The notes beneath the pieces are model-generated. The model ran no database searches. It was given only the letters and a program-made list of their open reading frames with translations, and was not told where the DNA came from. From NCBI GenBank assembly GCA_016285645.1, contig JAEERC010000003.1, forward strand, positions 1 to 64,000: a stretch of 64,000 nucleotides of DNA, in the 5' to 3' direction. Shown here piece after piece: positions 37,063 through 45,228 of this stretch. The stretch comes from Clostridiaceae bacterium (GTDB lineage Bacteria; Bacillota; Clostridia; Oscillospirales; Acutalibacteraceae). Made by a program: the position numbers and the translations under genes. Every line of letters begins with the position of its first letter. Positions within the stretch are counted from its first letter, which is position 1.

Positions 37063-37716
37063 TTACGCCTTTTCGAACAGCAGGGTGTCCGTTATTTCCG
37101 CGCCTCCCTGAAGATCCGCGTACACACAGACCATGGCGTAGTATTTGTCCTCGCTGTCCTTTTTGTCGGTAATCTCGCACAGCAGACAGTAGTTTCTGCC
37201 GGCCACCACCTGGGTGGCGACACAGGCAATCGGGTCATAATCCTGCTCATCGTCCGCCGCTGCCGCCTTTTCAAACACCTCGCGTATCTCGGGGGTTACA
37301 TACGGGTTTTCAAGCTGTTCCCAGCCGCCCGCCAATCCCGCGGGTCCCACTTCGGCGCCGCAGTTGTAAATCTCGCTGACAACCGCTTCGCCGCTTAAAT
37401 CCTGATAGATATAGAGTATGGCGTAATAAGATTTTTCCTCGGGCGCGTAAACACTCGCCTTGCTCAGGAAACAGTAGTTCGTGCCCGCCACCGCCTGGGT
37501 GGCAATAAGGGCGAGCGGCTCATATTTAACGCCCATTATCATATTCGTCGCTTTTTCGAAAATCTCCGCTTCGTTCTCCCCGACCGTCGGCAGGAACGCG
37601 CGCTCATATTCGCTGTCCCAGTCCGTGTGTCTCTCGGGAGGGGCGGGTTTTTTACCGCACGCGGCAAGCGCAAACAGCAGGGCGGCGGCAAGAAGCGCCG
37701 CAACAAACCTCTTCAT
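37063..37716 (-). CDS. Lipoprotein with two cystatin-like domains
   Basis: A 217-residue lipoprotein (lipobox LAAC, Cys about residue 20). Two homologous halves follow, about residues 45-125 and 130-217. Each has a helix then the hairpin motif ATQAVAGTNYCFL or ATQVVAGRNYCLL. The core QxVxGxNY is the hallmark hairpin of cystatins, inhibitors of papain-type proteases. The second half also has a Gly-Gly-Trp before its helix, like the N-terminal glycine of cystatins. It is probably surface-bound and may bind proteases or peptides. AAAGGAGT precedes the ATG. Confidence 0.75.
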   Translation of the reverse strand: MKRFVAALLAAALLFALAACGKKPAPPERHTDWDSEYERAFLPTVGENEAEIFEKATNMIMGVKYEPLALIATQAVAGTNYCFLSKASVYAPEEKSYYAILYIYQDLSGEAVVSEIYNCGAEVGPAGLAGGWEQLENPYVTPEIREVFEKAAAADDEQDYDPIACVATQVVAGRNYCLLCEITDKKDSEDKYYAMVCVYADLQGGAEITDTLLFEKA

Positions 37717-37759
37717 AAGTGACTCCTTTCGGCAAAACCGGTTGTGTTTAAAACTGTTT

Positions 37760-38905
37760 TCAGAATGTCAGCGAATCAATCTTCATTACATTGTCTTTGA
37801 CATAATTGAGGCAGAAGTCCGCCAGTGCCTTGTGCTCGGGGTCGTCTGTGCCGAAGCGCTTCAGCGTTCTTCTTAAAATGCGGGTGAAGAAGATGAGTTT
37901 CGCCTTGTCGGCAACCGCCTGAATAAACTCGTCGCTCTCGCCCTCGAAATAGTATTTGAGCGTGTATTCCCAGAACGCCTTGCACGCTTCATCGGGAATG
38001 CCGAGGAACTGCGACGGGTTGTCCTTGTCCACGCAGCCGAAGCCCTCATAGGCGCCGTAAATCGCGGCGAACTCGAAAACCGGATGCCCCTGTGAGAGCG
38101 TGTCCATATCGATAAGCAGGTTTTCGCCGTTCTGCTGCATTATATTCTTGATGTGGTAATCGCCGTGAAGCATGGTGTCCGTTTCGGGAACCGCCTCAAA
38201 GAGAGCGATGAGCTTTTTGCCCTCCTCCTCGCTGAGGTAATCGAGGCAGAACCTCGCCCAGATGAGCGCCTCCTCCTTCTTGCTCGGCAGCTCGCCGGGC
38301 TTGAGATGTGTGGCGTGCATGGTTTTGAGTATTTCCACGCTCTGTTTCGCGAGCGATTCAACATCCGCGCCCGCGTTTATGAGTTTTGCGAAGGATTTGG
38401 CGTTGAGAAGCTCGAAAACCGAGCCGTATAGATCGCCCACGCGCACAACATCATAGGGAATAGCCGTGGGAATGCCCATTACAAACGCCTTCCTCGCGAG
38501 TTCTCTCTCGTTGTGGATTTCCGCGAGCGAGTCGGGACTTTTGTAGACCTTGACTATGGTGTCGGGATCGGTGCGGTAAACAACGCCGTTCGCGCCCTCA
38601 CCTATAATTTCGCAGCCCTCAACCGAAAGTTCCCTGTACGCTTTCGAGATACTCATCATCTCGGTAAAGCCGGTCATATCGAAAATTTCATAAACCTCGC
38701 TTGAGCAGTTTATGATTTTTGTTGTGGAATTCGCTTTTTTGAGGCGCAGAACAACCCTGAGCCCGGCGCTTGAAATATACTCAAGCTCCGCCGCGTCGAG
38801 TGTAAGCTCGCCGTCAAAGCCGCCTATCTCGGCGTTTATCGCCTGTTCAATGTCGGGGGCGTTCGCCGAATCGATTCTGCCTGAAAGTTTTACGATTTTT
38901 TCCAT
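37760..38905 (-). CDS. STAS domain fused to an aminoglycoside-phosphotransferase-like kinase
   Basis: A 381-residue fusion. Residues 1-95 are a STAS (anti-anti-sigma) domain with the phosphorylatable Ser pair in LEYISSAGLR (Ser45-Ser46). Residues about 96-381 are an APH/ChoK-type kinase: glycine-rich loop GEGANGVVY (103-110), VKVYK (Lys119), catalytic loop LHGDYHIKN and metal loop LIDMDT, all intact. The ATG at 38905 follows GAGGAG. It is divergent from a phosphatase/anti-sigma-kinase fusion, so the two probably form one partner-switching circuit. The kinase substrate is unknown. Confidence 0.85.
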   Translation of the reverse strand: MEKIVKLSGRIDSANAPDIEQAINAEIGGFDGELTLDAAELEYISSAGLRVVLRLKKANSTTKIINCSSEVYEIFDMTGFTEMMSISKAYRELSVEGCEIIGEGANGVVYRTDPDTIVKVYKSPDSLAEIHNERELARKAFVMGIPTAIPYDVVRVGDLYGSVFELLNAKSFAKLINAGADVESLAKQSVEILKTMHATHLKPGELPSKKEEALIWARFCLDYLSEEEGKKLIALFEAVPETDTMLHGDYHIKNIMQQNGENLLIDMDTLSQGHPVFEFAAIYGAYEGFGCVDKDNPSQFLGIPDEACKAFWEYTLKYYFEGESDEFIQAVADKAKLIFFTRILRRTLKRFGTDDPEHKALADFCLNYVKDNVMKIDSLTF

Positions 38906-39058
38906 TATTCTCCTCATTCCCGAACAAAAATGTTCCGCTGTATTGTGCATATTGTTTTCTTATGTTAAAATAACATTATAATTTTACTTTATTTTTCAGT
39001 CAATTACAATATGCGCGGATGAATTTTTGAAAAATCTTCTTTTTTGTGTGAGGTTATT

Positions 39059-41089
39059 ATGAGATCCATAAAAGAACTGCGGAGCCGCCTGTCATTCAAT
39101 ATAATAAGCGCTATCGTTCTGCTTCTGCTCGTTTTCAGCGTGGTTGTCAGCGCGATCGGCTTCACGGTTTTCACAAACTCCTTAAAGCGCGAATACACCG
39201 ATTCCGCGCTGAACACCGCCGCTACCGCCACCTCGATTGTAAACGCGGACGATATCGCCCTCTATCTCGGCGGCGAAAAACTTGAGGAGCACGCCCGCAC
39301 TCAGGGTTATCTCGACACGCTGTGCGAAAAAATGCAGGTGTCGCTCATCTATGTAATCAGCTTTACCCCGCCCGATTTCGGAAGTTACACCTGCGTTTTT
39401 GACTCGGTTGAGAGCGGCTCGGGCTATTCCGTGTGGGAGCGCGGCAGCGTACACGAGAGCACAAACGACCAGAACCGCGCCGCCTATTCGAACCTTTACG
39501 GCGGCAAATCGGAATACGAGGTGGTCTTCCGCACGAGGAACCTTCACGGCAATATGCCCCACATCACGGTTATGGTACCCGTGAAAAACTCCGCGGGCGA
39601 AACCGTTGCCGTAACCTGTGTGCAGAGACCCATGCGCGAACTCATCGAGGGCAGAGCGCCCTACCTCTACACAATCGCCTTCGCCACCCTGCTCCAGATT
39701 CTCATAACCTCGCTCATAGCGGCGGTATATATAAGAAAACAGTTTGTTGTTCCTCTCACAAAAATTAACAGCGAAGCCACCCGCTTCGCCGGTGAAAACA
39801 GCGCGCCCGAAACCCCGCTCAGCCCCGATATGAGCGACATAGGCGAAATCTCGTCCCTCGCGAGGTCAATCGGGCTGATGGAAACCGAAATTCTCGAATA
39901 TATCGATAATATAACAAAAATCACGGCGGACAGGGAGCGCATCGGCGCCGAGCTGAACATCGCGAGCAGTATTCAGGAAAACTCCGTGCCCAACATCTTC
40001 CCCGCCTTCCCGGAAAGGGCGGAGTTCGATGTTTTCGCCTCGATGTCGCCCGCCAAGGAGGTCGGCGGCGACTTCTACGACTTCTTCCTGATTGACGAAA
40101 ACCGCCTTGCCGTGGTTATGGCGGATGTTTCGGGCAAGGGCGTGCCCGCGGCTTTGTTTATGATGGTTACCAAAATTCTCATAAACGACCGCTCGCTCAT
40201 GGGCGGAACCCCCGGCGAGATACTGACCTTCGTAAACGACCGTATTTGCGAAAACAACCGCGCCGATATGTTCGTGACCGTCTGGCTCGGCATTCTCGAC
40301 ATATCCGACGGCACGCTGACCTTCGCGAACGCCGGTCACGACGACCCCGCCGTCTGCAGAAACGGCGGAATCTTCGCCATCGAAAAGACCCGCCACAGCC
40401 CCGTTATCGGCGCCATGAGCGGCATACAATACAGGGATTACACCCTGAAAATGGAAAAGGGCGACCGCCTCTTCCTCTACACCGACGGCATTCCCGAGGC
40501 GACCGACCTGTCAAACAATATGTTCACAATCGAGGGTATGGTCGAAGCCCTCAATTCCTGCCGCGGTCTTTCCCCGCGCGAGATGCTCTCGCAGGTGCGC
40601 TCAAAGGTCGATTCCTTTGTGGGCGATGCCCCGCAGTTTGACGATATAACAATGCTCTGCCTCGAATACAGAGGCAAAGCGGAGGAAAAATCGCTCACCG
40701 TCCGCGCGGACAACAAAAGCCTCGCCGAGGTGACGGATTTTGTTGAAAACTTCCTTGAGGAAAAGGGCGCCTCACCGAAAATAATAACTCAGCTCGAGCT
40801 TTCGGTTGAGGAGATATTCGTAAACATCGCGAACTACGCCTACGGCGATGAGGGCGGCGACGCCTCAATCCGCCTCAAAGAGGAAAACGGCAGCGTCTTC
40901 ATAACCTTTGAGGACAGCGGAATTCCCTACAACCCCCTCGAAAAGGAGGACCCCGATATCACCCTCTCCGCCGACGAGAGAGAGCCCGGCGGCCTCGGAA
41001 TATTTATTGTAAAGAAAAACTCCGACTCCGTCACCTACTCCCGCACCGACGGCAAAAATATCCTCACAATTGCAAAAAAACTGAAATAA
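39059..41089 (+). CDS. Membrane sensor PP2C phosphatase fused to an RsbW-like ATPase domain
   Basis: A 676-residue protein. Membrane helix 1 is at about 18-40, an outer sensor domain at about 41-190, helix 2 at about 195-220, then a HAMP linker. Residues about 290-515 are an RsbU/SpoIIE-type PP2C phosphatase (KEVGGDFYDFF, ADVSGKGVPAALFM, DDITMLCLEY). Residues about 540-676 are a GHKL ATPase like RsbW/SpoIIAB (LSVEEIFVNIANYA, EDSGIPYNPL, GGLGIFIVKK). It thus unites the phosphatase and kinase of a partner switch. The ATG at 39059 follows GAGG. Confidence 0.9.
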   Translation: MRSIKELRSRLSFNIISAIVLLLLVFSVVVSAIGFTVFTNSLKREYTDSALNTAATATSIVNADDIALYLGGEKLEEHARTQGYLDTLCEKMQVSLIYVISFTPPDFGSYTCVFDSVESGSGYSVWERGSVHESTNDQNRAAYSNLYGGKSEYEVVFRTRNLHGNMPHITVMVPVKNSAGETVAVTCVQRPMRELIEGRAPYLYTIAFATLLQILITSLIAAVYIRKQFVVPLTKINSEATRFAGENSAPETPLSPDMSDIGEISSLARSIGLMETEILEYIDNITKITADRERIGAELNIASSIQENSVPNIFPAFPERAEFDVFASMSPAKEVGGDFYDFFLIDENRLAVVMADVSGKGVPAALFMMVTKILINDRSLMGGTPGEILTFVNDRICENNRADMFVTVWLGILDISDGTLTFANAGHDDPAVCRNGGIFAIEKTRHSPVIGAMSGIQYRDYTLKMEKGDRLFLYTDGIPEATDLSNNMFTIEGMVEALNSCRGLSPREMLSQVRSKVDSFVGDAPQFDDITMLCLEYRGKAEEKSLTVRADNKSLAEVTDFVENFLEEKGASPKIITQLELSVEEIFVNIANYAYGDEGGDASIRLKEENGSVFITFEDSGIPYNPLEKEDPDITLSADEREPGGLGIFIVKKNSDSVTYSRTDGKNILTIAKKLK

Positions 41090-41106
41090 TACAAATAATC
41101 AAATGA

Positions 41107-41138
41107 AAAAGCGAAGTCCCTCTCGGGGCTTCGCTTTT
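41107..41138. terminator. Bidirectional terminator between convergent genes
   Basis: AAAAGCGAAGTCCC pairs with GGGGCTTCGCTTTT around TCTC, with A- and T-runs at both ends. Confidence 0.85.
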
Positions 41139-41161
41139 AAATATTAGGTTCCTGCGGTCTG

Positions 41162-41479
41162 TTATTCCTTGACGAACTCCTTGCCGTCAATAAAGATTGA
41201 ACCGCCCTTTTTCTCAAACGAGAAATCCTTGCTCATGTCAACGCCGATAATGCTTGAATACTTGAAGGTAATCTGATCATCCTCAATTTCGTATTCGCCG
41301 TCAACCGAAAGACCGAAAACTTCGCCTGTAACTTTGTTGTCCTTGTCAAATGTAAGTGTTCCGCCTGCGCTGTCGGTGGCTTTATAGGTTCCCTTGAGCG
41401 TTTTCGAGCATCCCGCGAACATTGACACTGCCATAACAAGAATCATAACAACGGCTACCGCTTTGACAAATTTCTTCAT
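41162..41479 (-). CDS. Small lipoprotein, lipocalin-like
   Basis: A 105-residue lipoprotein (lipobox FAGC, Cys about 24). The mature part of about 80 residues is all beta, with alternating strands (GTYKATDSAGGTLTFD, VDGEYEIEDDQITFKYS) as in small lipocalin-like barrels that Clostridia encode in many copies. A related protein lies at 49428-49745. Ligand unknown. GGAGGAG precedes the ATG. Confidence 0.8.
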   Translation of the reverse strand: MKKFVKAVAVVMILVMAVSMFAGCSKTLKGTYKATDSAGGTLTFDKDNKVTGEVFGLSVDGEYEIEDDQITFKYSSIIGVDMSKDFSFEKKGGSIFIDGKEFVKE

Positions 41480-41553
41480 ATTAACTCCTCCTTTTATTTG
41501 TTACTTGTATTTTATTATCTTTTAAGGAAAAAATCAATACCCGTTTTGCCTGA

Positions 41554-43701
41554 TTATTTCTGGTCAATAACAAACGCGGCGGAGTTGAACAGTTTCTTGA
41601 AGAAGGCGATGAGTCTGCCGAAGAAGCTTGTGTTCACATCGACCTTTTCAACCTTCGATTCGGCGACAGCCGCGCCGTCCTTCACAATCCGCGCGCTGAT
41701 ATTGAAATCGGCGGAGGCGTTCTCAACCGTATAATCGTTGCCCGTACCGACATCCTCACCGTTCACATACCAGTGAATTTCGCTGCCCGAGGGGGCGGAA
41801 TCCGTCGCGGCGTGGAAGGTGATTGTCGTGCCGTAGTCCACGCTTATGCTCGCCTGATAAGCGGCTATTTCAACAGCGGGCTTTTCATCTTCGCTGCCTG
41901 TGTTTGCCGCGGGCTTGCCGGCGTTGATTTCGGTTCCGTCGGACATCTGAACAACGAGCTCGCCGTTTTCGTTATAATGCATTCCGGTTATTGTCGGGGC
42001 GTCTTTGCCGTCCTGTCCGTCTTTGCCGTCGGCGCCGTCCTGTCCGTCCTGACCGTTTGCGCCGTCCTGTCCGTCTTCGCCCTTAACCTTACCGAGATTG
42101 AATGTGCGGCCGTTTGTAAGCGTGATAACCAGTTCGCCGTCGCGGTTGATTTCCGTTGTGGCGATGCCCACGCCGTCGGCGCCGTTTTCGCCCGTGATTT
42201 TGCCCACATTAAACTCATTGCCGTTTGTAAGCGTGATGATGAGGTTGCCGTCTGAGTCGAGTTCAACTTTCTCGATTCCCACGCCCTCGGCGCCGGTTTT
42301 GCCGGTCGCCTTGACGCCGAGCGAGGTCCAGGTTGCGCCGTTGTCGTAGGAAACCTCCCAGCAGTTGGTTTCCTCGTTTATCTGAAGTCTGGGGGTTACG
42401 GCTACGGTCTCTCCACCTTCGGCGGTGACATTGATATTTGTAACCGAAACAGACCCGAGGTCGTTCTCGGTGCCGTCGGTCAGTTTTACGATGAGATGGT
42501 TGTTATCGTCAATATAAATTGTGTCTATGCTTACGCCTATGGGGCCTTCATCGCCCGTCGCCTTTACTCCGAGCGAGGTCCAGGTTGTGCCGCCGTCATA
42601 GGAAACTTCCCAGAAGTTTGTCTCATCGTTTATGCGGAGCTTGGGGATGCCGCCTTCCTCGTCGCCTACATTGTGACCCACGCCGCCGTAAAGCGGAGCG
42701 CCCGTGGGGTCGTTTTTAAGCTCTGTAAGCGCCATGGCGGGGCAGATGCCGATGTCCGTCTCGGTTACGTCGTTGCTGTAGTCCGGCGAACCGTTGATGA
42801 TTATGAAATACGCATCGGATGTGTTGTTGGTGGGAGTGCGCAGCCACTGAAGCGGGGTGTCTTCATATTCAAATATTCCCTGGCACCGTGCGTAATCAGT
42901 CGCTGTTGTCAGTCTGTCATCGTCCGAACTGAAGCCGAAATCTTCATTCTGAACCTCATAATAGGAGAGAAGGAATATCTGGTCCTCCGTTGCCGGCGCG
43001 TTGAACGCCGCGCTGTCCGGGCAGTTGTTGTTGAGCATAACCGGTTTGATTGTTTCCGCCTGCTCGGAGGAAAAAGCGGTTGTTATAAAATAACTGTTGA
43101 GCCACTCGCGGATGCTGCTCTGCGAGTAATCGTTGGCGTAATAGGTTCTGTCCGTGCTGCCCCAGTATTTGCCGTCGGACCTGACCATAAAGTTATTGAA
43201 CGCCTGGCTGTCTATGGCGCTGTCGCAGACAATAAGACCGAAATCGGGGTCAAGTACGCGCCATTTTATCGGTTCATAGGCAAACCAGTAGATATTCTCG
43301 GCTGTATAGCCGTTATCACTCTGATTTGAGTTTCTTGCGGTGTTGTCATCCGCCGTGTATATCGGACGGTAGGAATCAATTCTGACGGCTCTGTACTTTA
43401 CGCCGGACAGAACAATATCCTGCCACAGCATAAAATCGCCCGCCTTCATAGCGCCGTTTGCTTCGGTGTTGTTGCCACTGTAGTAGTCAAAGCTCGTCCA
43501 TTCCTCTTCCATAAGCTCGGGCTCAAGACGGCTTAAGAGTTCTTCATCCGTAACCCTGCTCTGCGGATATGTGCCGTAAAACAGCGTGTCGCCGACCGCG
43601 TAGCTGTCATCGGCGGAAACCGCCGTGCCTGCGAGCGCAACAGCGCTCATCACAAGCAGAAGCGAAAGCAAAAGCGCCAATGCTCTTTTTCCTGTTTTCA
43701 T
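41554..43701 (-). CDS. Secreted protein with collagen-like segment and C-terminal amphipathic tail
   Basis: A 715-residue secreted protein with a cleavable signal peptide (ALA|GTAVSA region). Residues about 35-340 resemble DUF6273-type modules (GDTLFYGTYPQSRV, YEPIKWRVLD). Residues about 365-600 hold repeated units (RLQINEETNCWEVSYDNGA, then LVITLTNGRTFNLGK). Near 555-585 lies a Gly-X-Y run of GQDGADGKDGQDGKD type. An Ig-like domain precedes the end FFGRLIAFFKKLF. No LPXTG motif is present. Probably a surface or matrix protein. Confidence 0.8.
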   Translation of the reverse strand: MKTGKRALALLLSLLLVMSAVALAGTAVSADDSYAVGDTLFYGTYPQSRVTDEELLSRLEPELMEEEWTSFDYYSGNNTEANGAMKAGDFMLWQDIVLSGVKYRAVRIDSYRPIYTADDNTARNSNQSDNGYTAENIYWFAYEPIKWRVLDPDFGLIVCDSAIDSQAFNNFMVRSDGKYWGSTDRTYYANDYSQSSIREWLNSYFITTAFSSEQAETIKPVMLNNNCPDSAAFNAPATEDQIFLLSYYEVQNEDFGFSSDDDRLTTATDYARCQGIFEYEDTPLQWLRTPTNNTSDAYFIIINGSPDYSNDVTETDIGICPAMALTELKNDPTGAPLYGGVGHNVGDEEGGIPKLRINDETNFWEVSYDGGTTWTSLGVKATGDEGPIGVSIDTIYIDDNNHLIVKLTDGTENDLGSVSVTNINVTAEGGETVAVTPRLQINEETNCWEVSYDNGATWTSLGVKATGKTGAEGVGIEKVELDSDGNLIITLTNGNEFNVGKITGENGADGVGIATTEINRDGELVITLTNGRTFNLGKVKGEDGQDGANGQDGQDGADGKDGQDGKDAPTITGMHYNENGELVVQMSDGTEINAGKPAANTGSEDEKPAVEIAAYQASISVDYGTTITFHAATDSAPSGSEIHWYVNGEDVGTGNDYTVENASADFNISARIVKDGAAVAESKVEKVDVNTSFFGRLIAFFKKLFNSAAFVIDQK

Positions 43702-43825
43702 TATGTTTTCCTCCTTGAAAGTATTTAAGAAACGCTGACAGAATTATTTTATCACAAACGCCCCCGCGATTACAACAATTTTAATACGAAAAAAGCAAAA
43801 TTTCCGTAATAAAAGGGCGCGCTTG

Positions 43826-43854
43826 TTGAAAACCTTTCCCGTTTGGTTTATAAT
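43826..43854 (+). promoter_or_regulatory. Sigma-A promoter of the 43889 gene
   Basis: TTGAAA (43826-43831), a 17-base spacer and TATAAT (43849-43854). Confidence 0.8.
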
Positions 43855-43888
43855 GAAGATACCAAATTATATAAAGGAGAGAGAGTTT

Positions 43889-44536
43889 ATGTTATTCGGA
43901 GACGGTTCCGCCGCCGCGATGGCCGCGGCAGAGGCGGCAAAAGCGGCTGTGCGAAGCACGGCAAATTTCAACTGGACCTTCATCACCCTTCTCGCGCTCG
44001 TAATAGTGGGAATATGGATTCCGCAGTGGAAAAAGAAGAATTACGACGGTATGGCGGCGGCCCTCGCGCTCTACGGAGTGCACTGGATTTATGAAATAGC
44101 GAACGCGGTAATCTGCCACTTCACGGGCTACGCCCTCTGGCACGTATCGCCCGAAAGCACAAGTTTCATCCTGCTTGTAGGCGTGTCGTGGGAGCTTTCG
44201 CTCATGTTCTCCGTTGCGGGCTTTATGAGCGTCGGTCTTCTTCCCGAGGACAAGAACAAAAAGATTCTCGGAATAAACAACCGTGTCGCCTTCGCCATAG
44301 GCAACGCCCTGTTTTTCTCGGTTTTCGAAATCTTCCTCGCCTCCACTCCCGCGTTCATATGGGTTTATAAATGGTGGGGCGCCCTGCCCGTTTTCATCAC
44401 CACATATATTCCCTTCTTCCTCGCGGCGAATCTCATCTATGACAAGCCCCGCAAAACTCAGAAAAAATTTCTCATCGGTCTCTGGAGCACGGTCGCCGTT
44501 CTCCTCGCCGTCCTCATCCCCTGCGGTATTATCTGA
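43889..44536 (+). CDS. Multi-pass membrane protein of unknown function
   Basis: A 215-residue protein with about six membrane helices after an Ala-rich N-terminus (AAAMAAAEAAKAA). Trp- and His-containing helices (GVHWIYEIANAVICHF) may bind a ligand or cofactor, but no family is recognised. The ATG at 43889 follows AAAGGAGAG. It is a single gene between its own promoter and a bidirectional terminator. Confidence 0.75.
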   Translation: MLFGDGSAAAMAAAEAAKAAVRSTANFNWTFITLLALVIVGIWIPQWKKKNYDGMAAALALYGVHWIYEIANAVICHFTGYALWHVSPESTSFILLVGVSWELSLMFSVAGFMSVGLLPEDKNKKILGINNRVAFAIGNALFFSVFEIFLASTPAFIWVYKWWGALPVFITTYIPFFLAANLIYDKPRKTQKKFLIGLWSTVAVLLAVLIPCGII

Positions 44537-44566
44537 GAAGAACCGCTCAAAACCACAAAAACACCG

Positions 44567-44600
44567 CCGGCACGGAATTTCTTCCGTGCCGGTATTTTAT
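44567..44600. terminator. Bidirectional terminator between the 43889 gene and queT
   Basis: A perfect 11-bp stem CCGGCACGGAA/TTCCGTGCCGG (44567-44577 with 44582-44592), TTTC loop, followed by TATTTTATTT. Confidence 0.85.
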
Positions 44601-45112
44601 TTGAGTTCTTTTTTTAAACTTTTTGATTTGTCTATCGCTTTTACAAGCAGCGCTCCGCCTATGACGCACACAACGAGTTCGCCGAGACCGACCCACGCGC
44701 CGTTTATCAGGAAGGCCCTTAACGAGGCGCCCTTCTCCTCAAAGAACAGCGTGATTTCGGCGCCTACTATTACGGCGTTGAAAACCACGGGCATGAGCAG
44801 AGAGAGCCACGGGATTCCGCCTAAGCGCACATTTCTGAGCAGTCTGCCGGTGATTGCCGCGAGCAGGGTGGCAAGCGAACCGAACACCCAGTCCATCCAG
44901 CCGAAGGGGCTTGCGAGATTGCCCAGGAAACAGCCGATTGTAAGCCCCGGTATTGCCGCGGGAGTAAACACGCACAGGGTTGTGAGCACCTCGGACAGGC
45001 GGAACTGCACCGGTCCGTAGGAAATGGGGGCGAGCAGGAGCGTAGCCCCCGCGTAGAGAGCGGCTGTTGCCGCGCCCATCGCTATAAAGCGGATAGTCTT
45101 CTTGTTTTTCAT
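44597..45112 (-). CDS. queT: Queuosine precursor ECF transporter substrate-binding component
   Basis: A 171-residue membrane protein of five to six helices, matching QueT. Signatures are YGPVQFRLSEVLTTLCVF, then IGCFLGNLASPFGWMDWVFG, and a C-terminal basic tail. QueT is the S component that imports preQ1 or related 7-deazaguanines with the shared ECF energising module, which is not encoded here. A candidate preQ1-I riboswitch lies in its leader with the Shine-Dalgarno inside it, which supports the assignment. Confidence 0.9.
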   Translation of the reverse strand: MKNKKTIRFIAMGAATAALYAGATLLLAPISYGPVQFRLSEVLTTLCVFTPAAIPGLTIGCFLGNLASPFGWMDWVFGSLATLLAAITGRLLRNVRLGGIPWLSLLMPVVFNAVIVGAEITLFFEEKGASLRAFLINGAWVGLGELVVCVIGGALLVKAIDKSKSLKKELK

Positions 45113-45124
45113 ATTGAATTTTTT

Positions 45125-45178
45125 CTCCTTAGTTTTGTTTCGGCGCCGCGCGCCGGTCAGGATGGTTTCGAACTGACC
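45125..45178 (-). promoter_or_regulatory. Candidate preQ1-I riboswitch upstream of queT
   Basis: On the minus strand stem P1 is GGUCAG (45178-45173)/CUGACC (45160-45155) with loop UUCGAAACCAUC. An extra GC-rich hairpin (GGCGC/GCGCC) comes next, then the A-rich tail AAACAAAACUAAGGAG. The tail AAACAAAACUAAGG and the loop CC that can pair with the Shine-Dalgarno GG match the preQ1-I H-type pseudoknot, which blocks translation when preQ1 is bound. The inserted hairpin between P1 and the tail is not part of the minimal consensus. Confidence 0.75.
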
Positions 45179-45228
45179 TTGGGGTAAAACCGCTTTGCGG
45201 ATTTTGTATTAATCGCCGTGCGGCGGTA

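Noticed and set aside
42000-42080. GTCCTGTCCGTC-type short repeats as a CRISPR or minisatellite
   Set aside because: They encode the Gly-X-Y (GQDG/GKDG) run of the collagen-like protein on the minus strand.
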